A stretch of DNA of 64,000 nucleotides from Anadara kagoshimensis (Eukaryota; Mollusca; Bivalvia; Arcoida; Arcidae). Positions 10,106 through 21,496 of the stretch are shown here, piece after piece. Within the stretch, counting starts at the first letter, position 1; every line of letters starts with the position of its first letter. Both the position numbers and the translations under genes were made by a program. The stretch covers positions 124,001 through 188,000 of the forward strand of contig JACFYK010000028.1 of NCBI GenBank assembly GCA_021292105.1, given 5' to 3'. The notes beneath the pieces are model-generated. The model saw only the letters and a list, made by a program, of their open reading frames with translations. It had not been told where the DNA came from and did not search any database.

Positions 10106-11458
10106 GGTTAGGTTAGGTTAGGGTTAGGGTTAGGGTTAGGGTTAGGGTTAGGGTTAGGGTTAGGTTAGGGTTAGGGTTAGGGTTAGGGTTAGGGTTAGGT
10201 TAGGTTAGGGTTAGGGTTAGGGTTAGGGTTAGGGTTAGGGTTAGGGTTAGGGTTAGGGTTAGGTTAGGGTTAGGGTTAGGGTTAGGGTTAGGGTTAGGGT
10301 TAGGGTTAGGGTTAGGGTTAGGTTAGGGTTAGGGTTAGGGTTAGGGTTAGGGTTAGGGTTAGGGTTAGGGGTTAGGGTTAGGGTTAGGGTTAGGGTTAGG
10401 GTTAGGGTTAGGGTTAGGGTTAGGGTTAGGGTTAGGGTTAGGGTTAGGTTAGGGTTAGGGTTAGGTTAGGGTTAGGTTAGGGTTAGGGTTAGGGTTAGGG
10501 TTAGGGTTAGGGTTAGGGTTAGGGTTAGGGTTAGGTTAGGGTTAGGGTTAGGGTTAGGGTTAGGGTTAGGGTTAGGGTTAGGGTTAGGGTTAGGGTTAGG
10601 GTTAGGGTTAGGGTTAGGGTTAGGGTTAGGTTAGGGTTAGGGTTAGGGTTAGGGTTAGGGTTAGGGTTAGGTTAGGGTTAGGGTTAGGTTAGGGTTAGGG
10701 TTAGGGTTAGGGTTAGGGTTAGGGTTAGGGTTAGGGTTAGGGTTAGGGTTAGGGTTAGGGTTAGGGTTAGGGTTAGGGTTAGGTTAGGGTTAGGGTTAGG
10801 GTTAGGGTTAGGGTAGGGTTAGGGTTAGGGTTAGGGGTTAGGGTTAGGGTTAGGGTTAGGGTTAGGGTTAGGGTTAGGGTTAGGGTTAGGGTTAGGGTTA
10901 GGGTTAGGGTTAGGGTTAGGGTTAGGGTTAGGGTTAGGGTTAGGGTTAGGGTTAGTTAGGGTTAGGGTTAGGGTTAGGGTTAGGGTTAGGGTTAGGGTTA
11001 GGGTTAGGGTTAGGGTTAGGGTTAGGGTTAGGGTTAGGGTTAGGGTTAGGGTTAGGGTTAGGGTTAGGGTTAGGGTTAGGGTTAGGGTTAGGGTTAGGGT
11101 TAGGGTTAGGGTTAGGGTTAGGGTTAGGGTTAGGGTTAGGGTTAGGGTTAGGGTTAGGGTTAGGGTTAGGGTTAGGGTTAGGGTTAGGGTTAGGGTTAGG
11201 GTTAGGGTTAGGGTTAGGGTTAGGGTTAGGGTTAGGGTTAGGGTTAGGGTTAGGGTTAGGGTTAGGGTTAGGGTTAGGGTTAGGGTTAGGGTTAGGGTTA
11301 GGGTTAGGGTTAGGGTTAGGGTTAGGGTTAGGGTTAGGGTTAGGGTTAGGGTTAGGGTTAGGGTTAGGGTTAGGGTTAGGGTTAGGGTTAGGGTTAGGGT
11401 TAGGGTTAGGGTTAGGGTTAGGGTTAGGGTTAGGGTTAGGTTAGGGTTAGGGTTAGGG
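9370..11458 (+). repeat. Interstitial telomeric array between A1 and B1 (2,089 bp)
   Basis: The longest telomeric array in the window. Between about 9390 and 10950 it holds many irregular units (TTAGG, TTAGGGG, TTTAGGG, GGGTGG at 9776). From about 10960 to 11440 it is almost uniform TTAGGG. Variants differ mainly in G-run length, so part of the irregularity could be base-calling error. A 77-codon frame of alternating residues at 9777-10010 is simply translated telomeric repeat. Confidence 0.97.
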
Positions 11459-11469
11459 CTATCGTCGCG

Positions 11470-11690
11470 TCTAATATTGCAACTTAATCTGCCATGTTTG
11501 CAACTTAATGTGTCATGTTTGCAACTTATGGTTAATTTTTTGCAACTTAATAGTTTTGCAACTTAATGTGTCATGTTTGCAACTAAATTGTCATGTATGC
11601 AACTTAATAAAACAGTTTCTGCAACTTAAAAATTCATGTTTGCAGTTTAATTTTCATGTATGCAACCTAAATATTCATGTTAGCCACCTG
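11470..11690 (+). repeat. Phased TTGCAACTTAA cluster of B1
   Basis: Exact or near copies of TTGCAACTTAA start at about 11477, 11498, 11519 (ends TTAT), 11540, 11556, 11577 (CTAAA), 11597 (ATGCAACTTAA), 11618, 11641 (TTGCAGTTTAA) and 11661 (ATGCAACCTAA). Spacing is about 16-23 bp. The cluster is more decayed than in family A, especially towards its right side, but the position next to the telomeric array is the same. Confidence 0.9.
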
Positions 11691-12372
11691 AAGGCTTTAA
11701 AGAAGGGCTCATTTTTTGCCTATGCTCATATTATGTTGGTATATATCTATCACTAAATGAGAAAAAATCTGAAAATATCATTAAATTTGGTGGAGTATTT
11801 TTGAAGTTATTGTATTTTTTTTAAAAAACGCACTCGTTTTCAGTTGTCAAATTCGACCAGTTTTTCAACAACTGGATGCCTGTACTTTTCAGTTCTAACG
11901 TAGTGTGCCCCTGAGCCTCAATTAGGCTATTATAATCAAGTTTTACTGTATTATAAAATTGAAAAAAATTCCTTCAAAATTAGGTTGCACTGCCTGTGGT
12001 TAGCCGCGGTTAGAACGTATTAAGTGGCAAAAACACGCTACCATTGGTGCACTATCTCTGTACCTATCAGTATTAGAGTAGAATCTGTTTTACATTTGTA
12101 TTCAACTATGTGTTAGCTCTGCAAATATATACAAGCTAAGGTTATATGTGATGTTTTACATGAGATATTTTACAGAAACAGTACATGATTTCAGTTGTTC
12201 ATTTCGACCACATTTTTTACACTTAGCTAATTGTACTTTTCAGTAGAGATGGGGTATGTCCAAATACATATATCCAGGTAGCACGTGGAAGTTTTATACT
12301 TCAGTAACAATAAAATAATTGCTCTTTTAATTAAGTTGCATAACCTGCGGTTAGTCCTGGGGTTAGGTTAAG
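11691..12372. other. B1 left AT-rich region, no gene seen
   Basis: AT-rich DNA with two GGTTAG-associated motifs (AGGTTGCACTGCCTGTGG near 11981 and AAGTTGCATAACCTGCGG near 12332). The 82-codon frame at 11508-11756 overlaps the motif cluster and is not credible as a gene. Confidence 0.65.
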
Positions 12373-14060
12373 AATAAGTTGTAAAAATGATGCATGCGGG
12401 GTTAGCCAATATTGCAAGAAAATGTAACATTTTTATGAGGTACACCATGGTTAACCTTTTCGGTGAAGTAAAACGATTGTGTAAAGCAAGAAACAATTAA
12501 GTAATTTGTTACATATCATCGTTACCATGCTAACCATATGCACTTCATTTTTGCAACTTACATAAGTTTCAAAAATGAATATTTCTGTGGCTAAAATTTA
12601 TTGAGATAAAATTATTGGTATGAACGGTGTAAAGGGGTGTAACTTGTGTCAATTATTCCATATTTTCAGAAACTAATAATATATAACTCATTTACCAATA
12701 ATAAAAAAGTTATACGCTATTTCCGTTATTAAATGAAAAATTCGATTTATCATAAGGTATACCCCTTACTGATATTTTAGAGTTGAACTTTTTTCTCCTC
12801 CTCAAATCATTTCAAGACTTATATTATTAATCAGGGCAAAAAACTGAACCAGAAATTGTTTTAAAATGGTCATTTAAAGTGTTGTGGAGAAAAACTATAA
12901 TCAATACAAGAAATCAAGAATTAAGTTGTAAAAATGATGCATGCGGGGTTAGCCAATATTGCAAGAAAATGTAACATTTTTTATGAGTTACACCATGGTT
13001 TAACCTTTTCGGTGAAGTAAAACGATTGTGTAAAGCAAGAAACAATTAAGTAATTTGTTACATATCATAGTTACCATGCTAACCATATGCACTTCATTTT
13101 GCAACTTACATTAAGTTTCAAAAATGAATATTTCTGTGGCTAAAATTTATTGAGATAAATTATTGGTATGAACGGTGTAAAGGGGTGTAACATGTGTCAT
13201 TATCCATATTTTCAGAAACTAATAATATAAACTCATTTACCAATAATAAAAAAGTTATACGCTATCTCCGTTATTAGAAGAGATAGAGCAAATCTGATAG
13301 CATTTTCGTACTATGATTTTCAATGAAGAATTCGATTTTTTACGTATAACCTTTTTCTGGTATATTTTAACATTGGTTGTATATAATATACTATTCAATG
13401 TCATTTTAAATATGTTTAAATGCTTAATTTACGAAAAATAAAAATTCGATTTATCATAAGGTATACCCCTTACTGATATTTTAGAGTTAACTTTTTTCTC
13501 CTCAAATCATTTCAAGACTTATATTATTTGAATCAGGGCAAAAAACTGAACCAGAAATTGTTTTAAAAAGGTCATTTAAAGTGTTGTGGAGAAAACTATA
13601 ATCAATACAAGAAATCAAGAATAAGTTGTAAAAATGATGCATGCGGGTTAGCCAATATTGCAAGAAATGTAACATTTTTATGAGGTACACCATGGTTAAC
13701 CTTTTCGGTGAAGTAAAACGATTGTGTAAAGCAAGAAACAATTAAGTAATTTGTTACATATCATCGTTACCATGCTAACCATATGCACTTCATTTTTGCA
13801 ACTTACATTAAGTTTCAAAAATGAATATTTCTGTGGCTAAAATTTATTGAGATAAAATTATTGGTATGAACGGTGTAAAGGGGTGTAACTTGTGTCAATT
13901 ATTCCATATTTCAGAAACTAATAATATAATAACTCATTTACCAATAATAAAAAAGTTATACGCTATCTCCGTTATTAGAAGAGATAGAGCAAATCTGATA
14001 GCATTTTCGTACTATGATTTTCAATGAAGATTCCGAATCTGTCAAGAGTTTCCAGATACA
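12373..14060 (+). repeat. B1 three-copy internal module
   Basis: Copies start at 12373, about 12919 and 13620 with AATAAGTTGTAAAAATGATG, or TTAAGTTG in the second. Each contains GCGGGGTTAGCCAATATTGC, an AACCATATGCACTTCATTTT word and a TTATACGCTATYTCCG block. The first copy is about 157 bp shorter because it lacks the stretch between TTATTA and AAATTCGATTTATC that the second copy has. The third runs into the block D homologue. The same three-copy arrangement with the same shortened first copy is present in B2, B3 and B4, so it predates their duplication. Confidence 0.9.
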
Positions 14061-15235
14061 TATGATTATTTTTTTAAGTGTTTCCAGTTGCTTTAAATGG
14101 TTAATAAAGCGCATATTGTTGCCAGTGCAAGTTAGAAAATTTTAAATAGGGCTTCAGTGTATCCTGTAACATGTATTTTGAATACTCATTATATAAATAT
14201 CATTTTGTGATTATTTGTTGTCCTACGACTTTATATGACTTCTTTTTTGACTGAATAGATATATGTACATATCCTGGTCAATGTACAAACATCATTCGTC
14301 ATTGTTGGAAACAGCAATGGAGAGTAAAAGTTCTAACCACTGCAACATCATTTTTGCAACATATTTGTAGTCTTATTTAAGTTGCATAACTGAAGACTAT
14401 AGGGTTAGATTGGGAATGCCAAATTTTACACATTTCATTAATTTTCAGGTAACAGTTAATAGAGATCAGTTATATATTTTTAATTTAAATCAAAGAAACG
14501 ATTATATCACTACCATTAAACACATAAAACATCTAACCACTGAGTTCATCATGTTTACAACGTAATCTTAATTTATGTTGCAAAACTGACAAAGTCAGGG
14601 TTAATGATTTATTGATGGTTATATACATGAATAAATACATTTTCCATAAAAATGTTTTTTAATTCTTAATTCATTGTCCATATGTACATTAAAATGGTTT
14701 CTAACTCGCAAATGTAAGTCTGTGTTTTCTAACCCTATTGTTGCCATTTTTGACACTTAATCAAAATAAGTTGCAAACATGGAGACCTTGTGGTTAGGTT
14801 TTTTATATCATTAATTTTGGTAAAAATAAAAGAGTTTTTTCATAATTGAAGTTTGGGATGATATGCATTTTATTTGTACGCAGACATTGCGAATCTTCGC
14901 AGCATTATACGCCATTTAATCTGTCTATACATATAAATTTCTACAATTTTTACTCACTGAAATGTAATGAATTTAAACTGTTTTGTACATATTAAATTTA
15001 GTGCGATATCTAACCATTTAATAGAGGTATTCTAGCATAATCTAGGCTTACTCTTTTGAATACAGTTTTAAATTTTCTCTATCTCTCTAGCATTTCAATT
15101 TCAAGGGCGATATTCCAACGTCAACTATATCAAAATAAAGGTTATTCTATATATATTTAAACATATAAATAGGCTGTGAATTTGTTTTGTTTTACATAAA
15201 AAACACAAACATTATTTCGCTTGACCCTATCACTA
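14061..15235. other. B1 middle region, homologue of A module P without satellite
   Basis: Aligns in word order to A 2580-3340 (CTAACCACTGCAACATCATT, then TGCATAACTGAAGACTATAG, then CATCTAACCACTGAGTTCATC, then AACATGGAGACCTTGTGGTT). At the position where A enters its satellite, B continues with about 0.4 kb of unrelated AT-rich DNA (about 14820-15235) and no (AATC)n. No gene is seen. Confidence 0.75.
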
Positions 15236-16400
15236 AAATTAAGTCGCAAAAACGATGTATTAGGGGTTAGGATTTTATCTGTCTATCCATAGTAGATGTG
15301 TCAATGTTATTAAGCTAAAACGTAGTGTACTATACTTGCTGCTTAGAAAAACAAGATTTTCTCTGATATTTTGATTTTTAAGATTATCCCTAACTTAACC
15401 GCAGGTCTACCCCCTTTATGAAATTTAAGTTGCAACTTTGAAGAGCTAACCCTTATCATATCAAAAGGCGATATCATAATAAAACAAGTTTTAACACGTA
15501 GTATATTTGTTGTGTTGCCAAGAAAAATAACGTTACTTTCGGTATTTCAAAATAATATATATAAACTGAAGTCATAAACATTTAAACAGATTAAGTTGAA
15601 AAAACTAGATGCCAGGGCTAGAATAATATGCAACTTTCTAAAGGCAAACCCTTAATATTTTCTTTACTGAAATGTATTGTGTAATATGTAGTTTGCATGT
15701 AAGGAAACGTTTCATTGATAATTGAATCTTTTCTATATAATCTAACTTAACCATAAACTGACCCCAACTTTTTCATGTTTGCAACTTAAACTGCTTTAAA
15801 ATGACCTCGGCTCAGTGTCTTGTTGAAAGGAAATGCTTTTTATTATATATGTTTTATAAAGTCGCTTTTACATTCTTTAATCTAACAAACTACAATAAGG
15901 GTATCTAATGTTTCCGCTAAGATATAACTGTTTAAAATATTGGATTTTTTTGTCATTTTTGCAACTTAATTGAATCTGTTCTTCGAGATATGATTAGATA
16001 TATTTTCGCTTTCCAAAGTGAAAAACCACATTGTTTTTGTACCAACATGTAGTGCATTGTGCGTAGTATTTGCCAACTTGCCAGTTTTTTTGATATTCCA
16101 ATTTTAACTATGCAACCCTAGCACAACCCTAGACTGACCCCCTCTTTTTTTCATTTTTGCAACTTAAACTGAAAAAACATAGGCTAGGGTTGATGTCTTT
16201 ACAACGAAAAATGCTTAAACTATGATGCTTTTCCGAAAGCATTATGCATATTCTATAATCTAATCAAAGATGGAAATGATACCTTGAAGGAATCCTGAGA
16301 TATTCAAATGTAAACTTTCCGGATTTTGTGAATTTTTGTCATTTTTGCAACTTATTCCAGCTTATGTAAAAATAACGGAGGGTAGCAAAATTTTCGATAT
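15236..16400. other. B1 right region, homologous to A
   Basis: AT-rich DNA aligning with A 8010-8830. It carries a composite motif at 15240-15270 (AAGTCGCAAAAACGATG then GGGGTTAG) and forward TTGCAACTTAA copies near 15779, 15959 and 16158. No gene is seen. Confidence 0.7.
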
Positions 16401-16945
16401 CTTTATCAAATAACAAGGCATTCCTTAATCGTTTTGCATGCTCATAATAGACAAAATTTAGCAACTTTTGAGGTATATATGGTTAAGATCAAGCAAGGAA
16501 AAATACTTTTCTAAGTTGCCAAAATTTTTTTACTTCAATTGGCAGGTCTGAGACAAACTCATTTTTTGGAGGATATACACCAACACAGGACCTTTTTCCA
16601 GAAGCCGTTTTTTGAGCTTTTTAACGCGTGGGAGGGTTAGAAAATCGCTTAGAACCATGTATTATGAATCTAACCCCTGATTGAACGCCCCTTAACCGCC
16701 TCTAACCCTTCAACAAATAACAAAGATAAATTATGTTGCATTACTGACCAAAATATACGCGGTTATACCACGTTTAGATGAAATAGTTGAGATATCCTAA
16801 CAAATTTACGGACAATATACTTCTAAGTACGAACTACGACTTTTTTATATATTTACGCTAACCCTAACGTACTAAAACCTCATAAGGGTTACTCCAAAAA
16901 TTATTAAGTTGCAAAAAGGGGTCTAACCGCCATTCGCGACGCTAA
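16401..16945 (+). repeat. B1 right-end domain shared with family A
   Basis: Homologous to 8831-9369. It contains the shared 29-base identity at 16599-16627, the word GGAGGGTTAGAAAA, CTAACCCCTGATTGAACGCC, and a terminal TTAAGTTGCAAAAAGGGG. It ends CGCGACGCTAA against TTAGGG. Confidence 0.85.
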
Positions 16946-17068
16946 TTAGGGTTAGGGTTAGGGTTAGGGTTAGGGTTAGGGTTAGGGTTAGGGTTAGGGT
17001 TAGGGTTAGGGTTAGGGTTAGGGTTAGGGTTAGGGTTAGGGTTAGGGTTAGGGTTAGGGTTAGGGTTA
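16946..17068 (+). repeat. Interstitial telomeric array between B1 and A2 (123 bp)
   Basis: Exactly (TTAGGG)20 followed by TTA, with no variant unit. It exits into A2 in the same phase as the other A starts. Confidence 0.97.
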
Positions 17069-17076
17069 TGGTTGTG

Positions 17077-17317
17077 TCTTGTTTGCAACTTAATCGGTCT
17101 TGTTTGCAACTTAATTCGTCTTGTTTGCAACTTAATTCTGTCTTGTTTGCAACTTAATTATTTTTGCAACTTAATTGTGATGTTTGCAACTTAATTGTGA
17201 TGTTTGCAACTTAAACTGTCATGTTTGCAACTTAAACTTTAATGTTTGCAACTTAAAAAAATTCATGTTTGCAACTTAATGCGATGTTTGCAACTTAAAT
17301 ATTCATGTTTGCAACCT
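17077..17317 (+). repeat. Phased TTGCAACTTAA cluster of A2
   Basis: Same eleven exact cores and spacing as the A1 cluster, with no base difference that I can see, so the whole block has been copied with the unit. Confidence 0.93.
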
Positions 17318-18653
17318 CGTAGACTTTGTACAGGGGCCATTTTTTAACCGGTATCGAGGCTTTGTGTGTATGTGTGTTTTGATTTGAAATTAAATTTCTG
17401 TGAATTTCATGAAATTTGAACGATTATTTTTCAAAATATTTCATTTTTTTCAAAAAACAGACCTGTTTTCGAGTGTCATATTTGAATATTTTTTTAGCTG
17501 TTTAACGACTATGTTTTTTAATCTAGCTAATATATGTCCAGGAATTTTAGCAGCGCCAGTTAGTTTCAGCTTAGAAGATTGAGAACACCGGAGGGGTTAG
17601 GTTTAAAAATAAGTTGCAAACATTTTTGTTGGCTGTGGTTAGAGAAAATTAAGTTGCAAAAATCACTGCAATTTTACAACTATTTTTTTATCTATAAGAA
17701 GGGTTAAGAAAATTGTTTTTTGATGCTGTTCTACTGAAAAAATAACCGGTAAAAATATAAAGAAATTCTCGATAGCATGAATAAATCGTCTAAAATTCTC
17801 AAAATAAAATTTATTTTGTATCTTAATTTCAACAGTAAAACTCATGCAATTGTTTCATGGATATTATCATCTACTTTTTAGTCGAGATAGTACATGTCCC
17901 TTAATTTTTGTTAAAATACTTTATTTAATTATTGAAGCAAGAAAACAATAAAATAATTGTTATTTCAATTAAGTTGCATCACTTGTGGTTAGCTTGTGGT
18001 TAGCATGTAACACAATATGGGGTATGCATTTAATTGATAAAAAATGATTTTAAATGGCTTTAAGCGTTGATTTCACATTATTAACGTTGTTGAATCTTAT
18101 TTTAAGTAAGTTTAAATGCCTAATTCAAAAAATGTAAAATTCAATTTTTTCCAAGGTATACCCCTTATGGATTTTTTCGAGTCGAAAATTTTTTCCCTCA
18201 AAACACTTCAAGATGAATATAATTTGAATCTAGGTCAAAAACTGAACCAGAAATGATATAATAGTAATGCTTTGAAGTAGTATAAAAAAATCTATAATCA
18301 AAATAATTAAAATAGTATAAGTTGCAAAAATGATCCGTCCGGGGTTAACGAATATCACACAAGAATGTAACATTTTTGTACAAAATACTATTGTTAACTT
18401 CATCGTTGAATTGAAATGATGTTGTTAAACAAAAATCAATTTCATATTTCATCCTATATAATTTTTGCCGAACTAACCATATGCACTTCATGTTTGCAAC
18501 TCACATTAAGTTTCAAAAATGAAGATTTTTATGGTTAGAATTTTTTTATATTAAATCATAAGTATGTACCCGGTAAAATGGTGTGGAAACTGTCATTTAT
18601 CCATATTTTCAGAAACCAATGACAAAATAGCTAATTTACCAATACTAAAAACG
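17318..18653. other. A2 left AT-rich region, no gene seen
   Basis: Copy of the A1 left region with one extra A in CATTATTAACGTTG. A3 and A4 share that base and A1 lacks it. No coding or RNA gene signature. Confidence 0.7.
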
Positions 18654-19629
18654 TTATACGCTATCTCCGTTATTAGACGAGATAGAGCGATTCTGATAGC
18701 ATTTTCGTACTATGATTTTCAATGAAGATTCCGAATCTGTCAAGAGTTTCCAGATACCATGGATCATTTTTTACGTGCTTCCAGTGTCACTTTAGTGATG
18801 AATCAAATGCAAATTATCGACAGTACAACATTGGGAGATTTTAAAATCGATGTTTACTATATCTCTTACATAATTTTATGTTTCGTTTTTGTTGTGTTGT
18901 GTGCAGGTATTTCTGACTGTTCTAAATACATTTATTTCAATATTAATTGAATATCCAATGCTTAGACTCAAGTGTAAATGCTTGTTTTGAAAACAAAGCG
19001 AATGAAAATTAGATTTTGTCAAAGGCATACCCTTACTTATATTTTGGCGTCGAAATTCTATTCACTTAAATCATTCTAAGATTAAAAAATACAAAGAATA
19101 AGACTTAAATAAAAAAAGAATGGAAATAATTCATCAAAACCTAAAGTTGAATTATGTAAAGGAAGAATAAAAAATCAAAACATCGAGGAATAAATCAATA
19201 AAGAAATAAAACTATACATCAATAATAAATCGAAATCAATTAATGGAAAACAAACAAATAGAGAAATAATGGGAAATCATTACATAAATAAATCAATCGA
19301 ACAATAAATATTAAAAGAATTAAAAAATCAGTATATAAGGAATAAATAAAAAAACAATTTAGAATTAAGTTATACGTTATCTCCAGTATTAGACGAGATA
19401 GAGCAATTCTGATAGCATTTTCGTGCTAAGATTTCAATGAAAATTTTGAATCTATCAAACGTTTCCAAATACATATAATTATTTGGACGTCTTTCTTGTG
19501 TCTCTTTAGTGATGAATACAATGCAAATTGTCGACAGTACAACGTTTAGAGATTGATAATCACTGTTCACTATATCTCTTACCATGTAATATGTTTTATG
19601 TTTCTGGATTATTGTATTGTGTATTTCGG
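18654..19629 (+). repeat. A2 block D copies i and ii with spacer
   Basis: Copy i starts at 18654 (TTATACGCTATC) and copy ii at 19370 (TTATACGTTATC), separated by the A-rich spacer. Order and sequence are as in A1. Confidence 0.8.
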
Positions 19630-20242
19630 TAATACAGGGATAATCGTATTAATTCTGGTGTTATTACAGAGTCTGCAAGAATCAAATTAAGCAAATTACA
19701 GTATTGTAGAATGAAGATTTGTGTTGTTAAAATACTAACCACTACAGCCTCATTTCTGCAACTTATATAACCCACATTAAGTTGCAAACAGGATGTATTA
19801 GGGGTTAGATTTGGAATGACCTAACTTTGCATGATTTGATTATTTTCCAAATGCATGTAAATATGATTCGGTTGAAGTATTCAATAATAGAAAATAAATC
19901 ATTATGACATGACTATTTAACAGAAAATATCTAACCACGGATTTTATCATGTTTACATCTTAATCTTAGATTATGTTGCAAATATGACTATTCCAGGGTT
20001 AATATTTTACTTTGGTTTTATACCTTAATATACATCTATTTCATGTTAATATTGTCTGTACGAATAAATCTATTACAGATGTAAATTAAAATCGTTTCTT
20101 ACCTGTGAATTTAAATATATATTTGCTAACCCTATGATTGCGTTTTTTGCAACATAATTTGAATTAAGTTGCAATAATGAAGGCCTTGTGGTTAGATTTT
20201 TTTATCCAACATCTTTCACTAAGCAATGAGTACATGAATCGA
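19541..20242 (+). repeat. A2 module P, copy 1
   Basis: Same as A1 module P copy 1, with a few substitutions (GCAAATATGAC here and in A3 and A4, against GCAAAATGAC in A1). Contains the three composite motifs. Confidence 0.87.
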
Positions 20243-21496
20243 TAACAAAATAAATAAATAAATCAATCAATAAATCAATAATCAATCAATAAGAAATGGA
20301 TGATTAATAAAAAATTAATCAATGAAAATTAAGGAGTAATAATGGAAAAAACAATACATGAATCAATATATCAACCAACCCATAAATCAATCAATCAATC
20401 AATCAATCAGTAAATAAATTAAATCCATCAATATATGAATCAATCAGACAATCGATAATTCAATCAGCGAATGAATAAAAAAATACATCAATCAATAAAC
20501 CAACTAATTAATCAACCAATCAGTCAATCAGTCAATCAATCAGTCAATCAATCAATCAATCATCATCAATCAATTAATTATTCAAACAATCAATCAATCA
20601 ATCAATTAATCAATCAATCAGTTTGTAATAACAATTAAATCATTTAAACAATCAATCAGACAATCGATAATTCAACCAATCAATCAATCAATCAACTAAT
20701 TAATCAATCAATCAGTACATAAATTAAATCCATCAATATATGATTCAATTAAACAATCAATAATTCAATCAGCGAATGAATCAATAGATACATCAATCAA
20801 TAAACCAACTAACTAATCAACGAATCAATCAATCAGTCAATCAATCAATCAAAAAGAAATCAATCCTTAATAAAAAATCAATTAATAAAAAACAAAGGGA
20901 AATGGAAAATCAATAAATCAATCAATCAATCAACAAACCAATCATTCAATGAATCAATCAAAAAATAAGAATCAATCAATCAACCAATCAATCAGTTAAT
21001 TAGAAAATCAATCGACAAATCAATCAATAAATATATCAATCTATGAATCAACTAATCAATCAATTAATCAATCAATCAGAACAATTCAATCGATCAATCA
21101 GCCAATCAATCACCATCGACGAATCAATCAATCTATCAGCAAATAGATTAATTACTCATTGAATCAAATCAACCATTCAGTCAATCAATCAATAAACATA
21201 TCAATCAATTAATCAGTAAATCAATCAACCAACGAATTAGTCAATAACTCAATCAATAAACCAATCAATTAATAGGTCAATCAGGAAATCAATCAATCAG
21301 TCAATAAATATAATAAATATATTAATAATTATATAAATGAATCAATCAATTAAACAATTAATTAATAAAGAAATTAATTAATAAATCAATAAATCAATAG
21401 ATCAATAAATACATAGAATAAATGAAGAATGAAAATAAATATATAAAAAATTCAGAAGAATAATGGAAAATCAATATATAAAACAATAAATAAAAT
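20243..21496 (+). repeat. A2 (AATC)n/(AAAT)n satellite, tract 1
   Basis: Tetranucleotide satellite with the same word order as in A1. It carries small differences in (AATC) count and a CATCATC interruption near 20561. No gene. Confidence 0.92.

Larger units (their letters stand above)
11459..16945 (+). repeat. Subtelomeric unit B1 (family B, complete, about 5.49 kb)
   Basis: First family B unit. It starts CTATCGTCGCG after TTAGGG and ends CGCGACGCTAA before TTAGGG. It contains a TTGCAACTTAA cluster, a 0.55-0.7 kb module in three tandem copies, a middle region homologous to module P of A but without satellite, and the right region. On left-half sites it differs from B2, B3 and B4 (for example TCTAATATTGC against TCATTATTGC near the start, and CATATTATG against CATATTCTG near 11730). 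No gene is seen. Confidence 0.95.

Noticed and set aside
16942-17130. Minus-strand frame rich in N and P
   Set aside because: Translation of the telomeric array joined to the TTGCAACTTAA cluster, with no other support.
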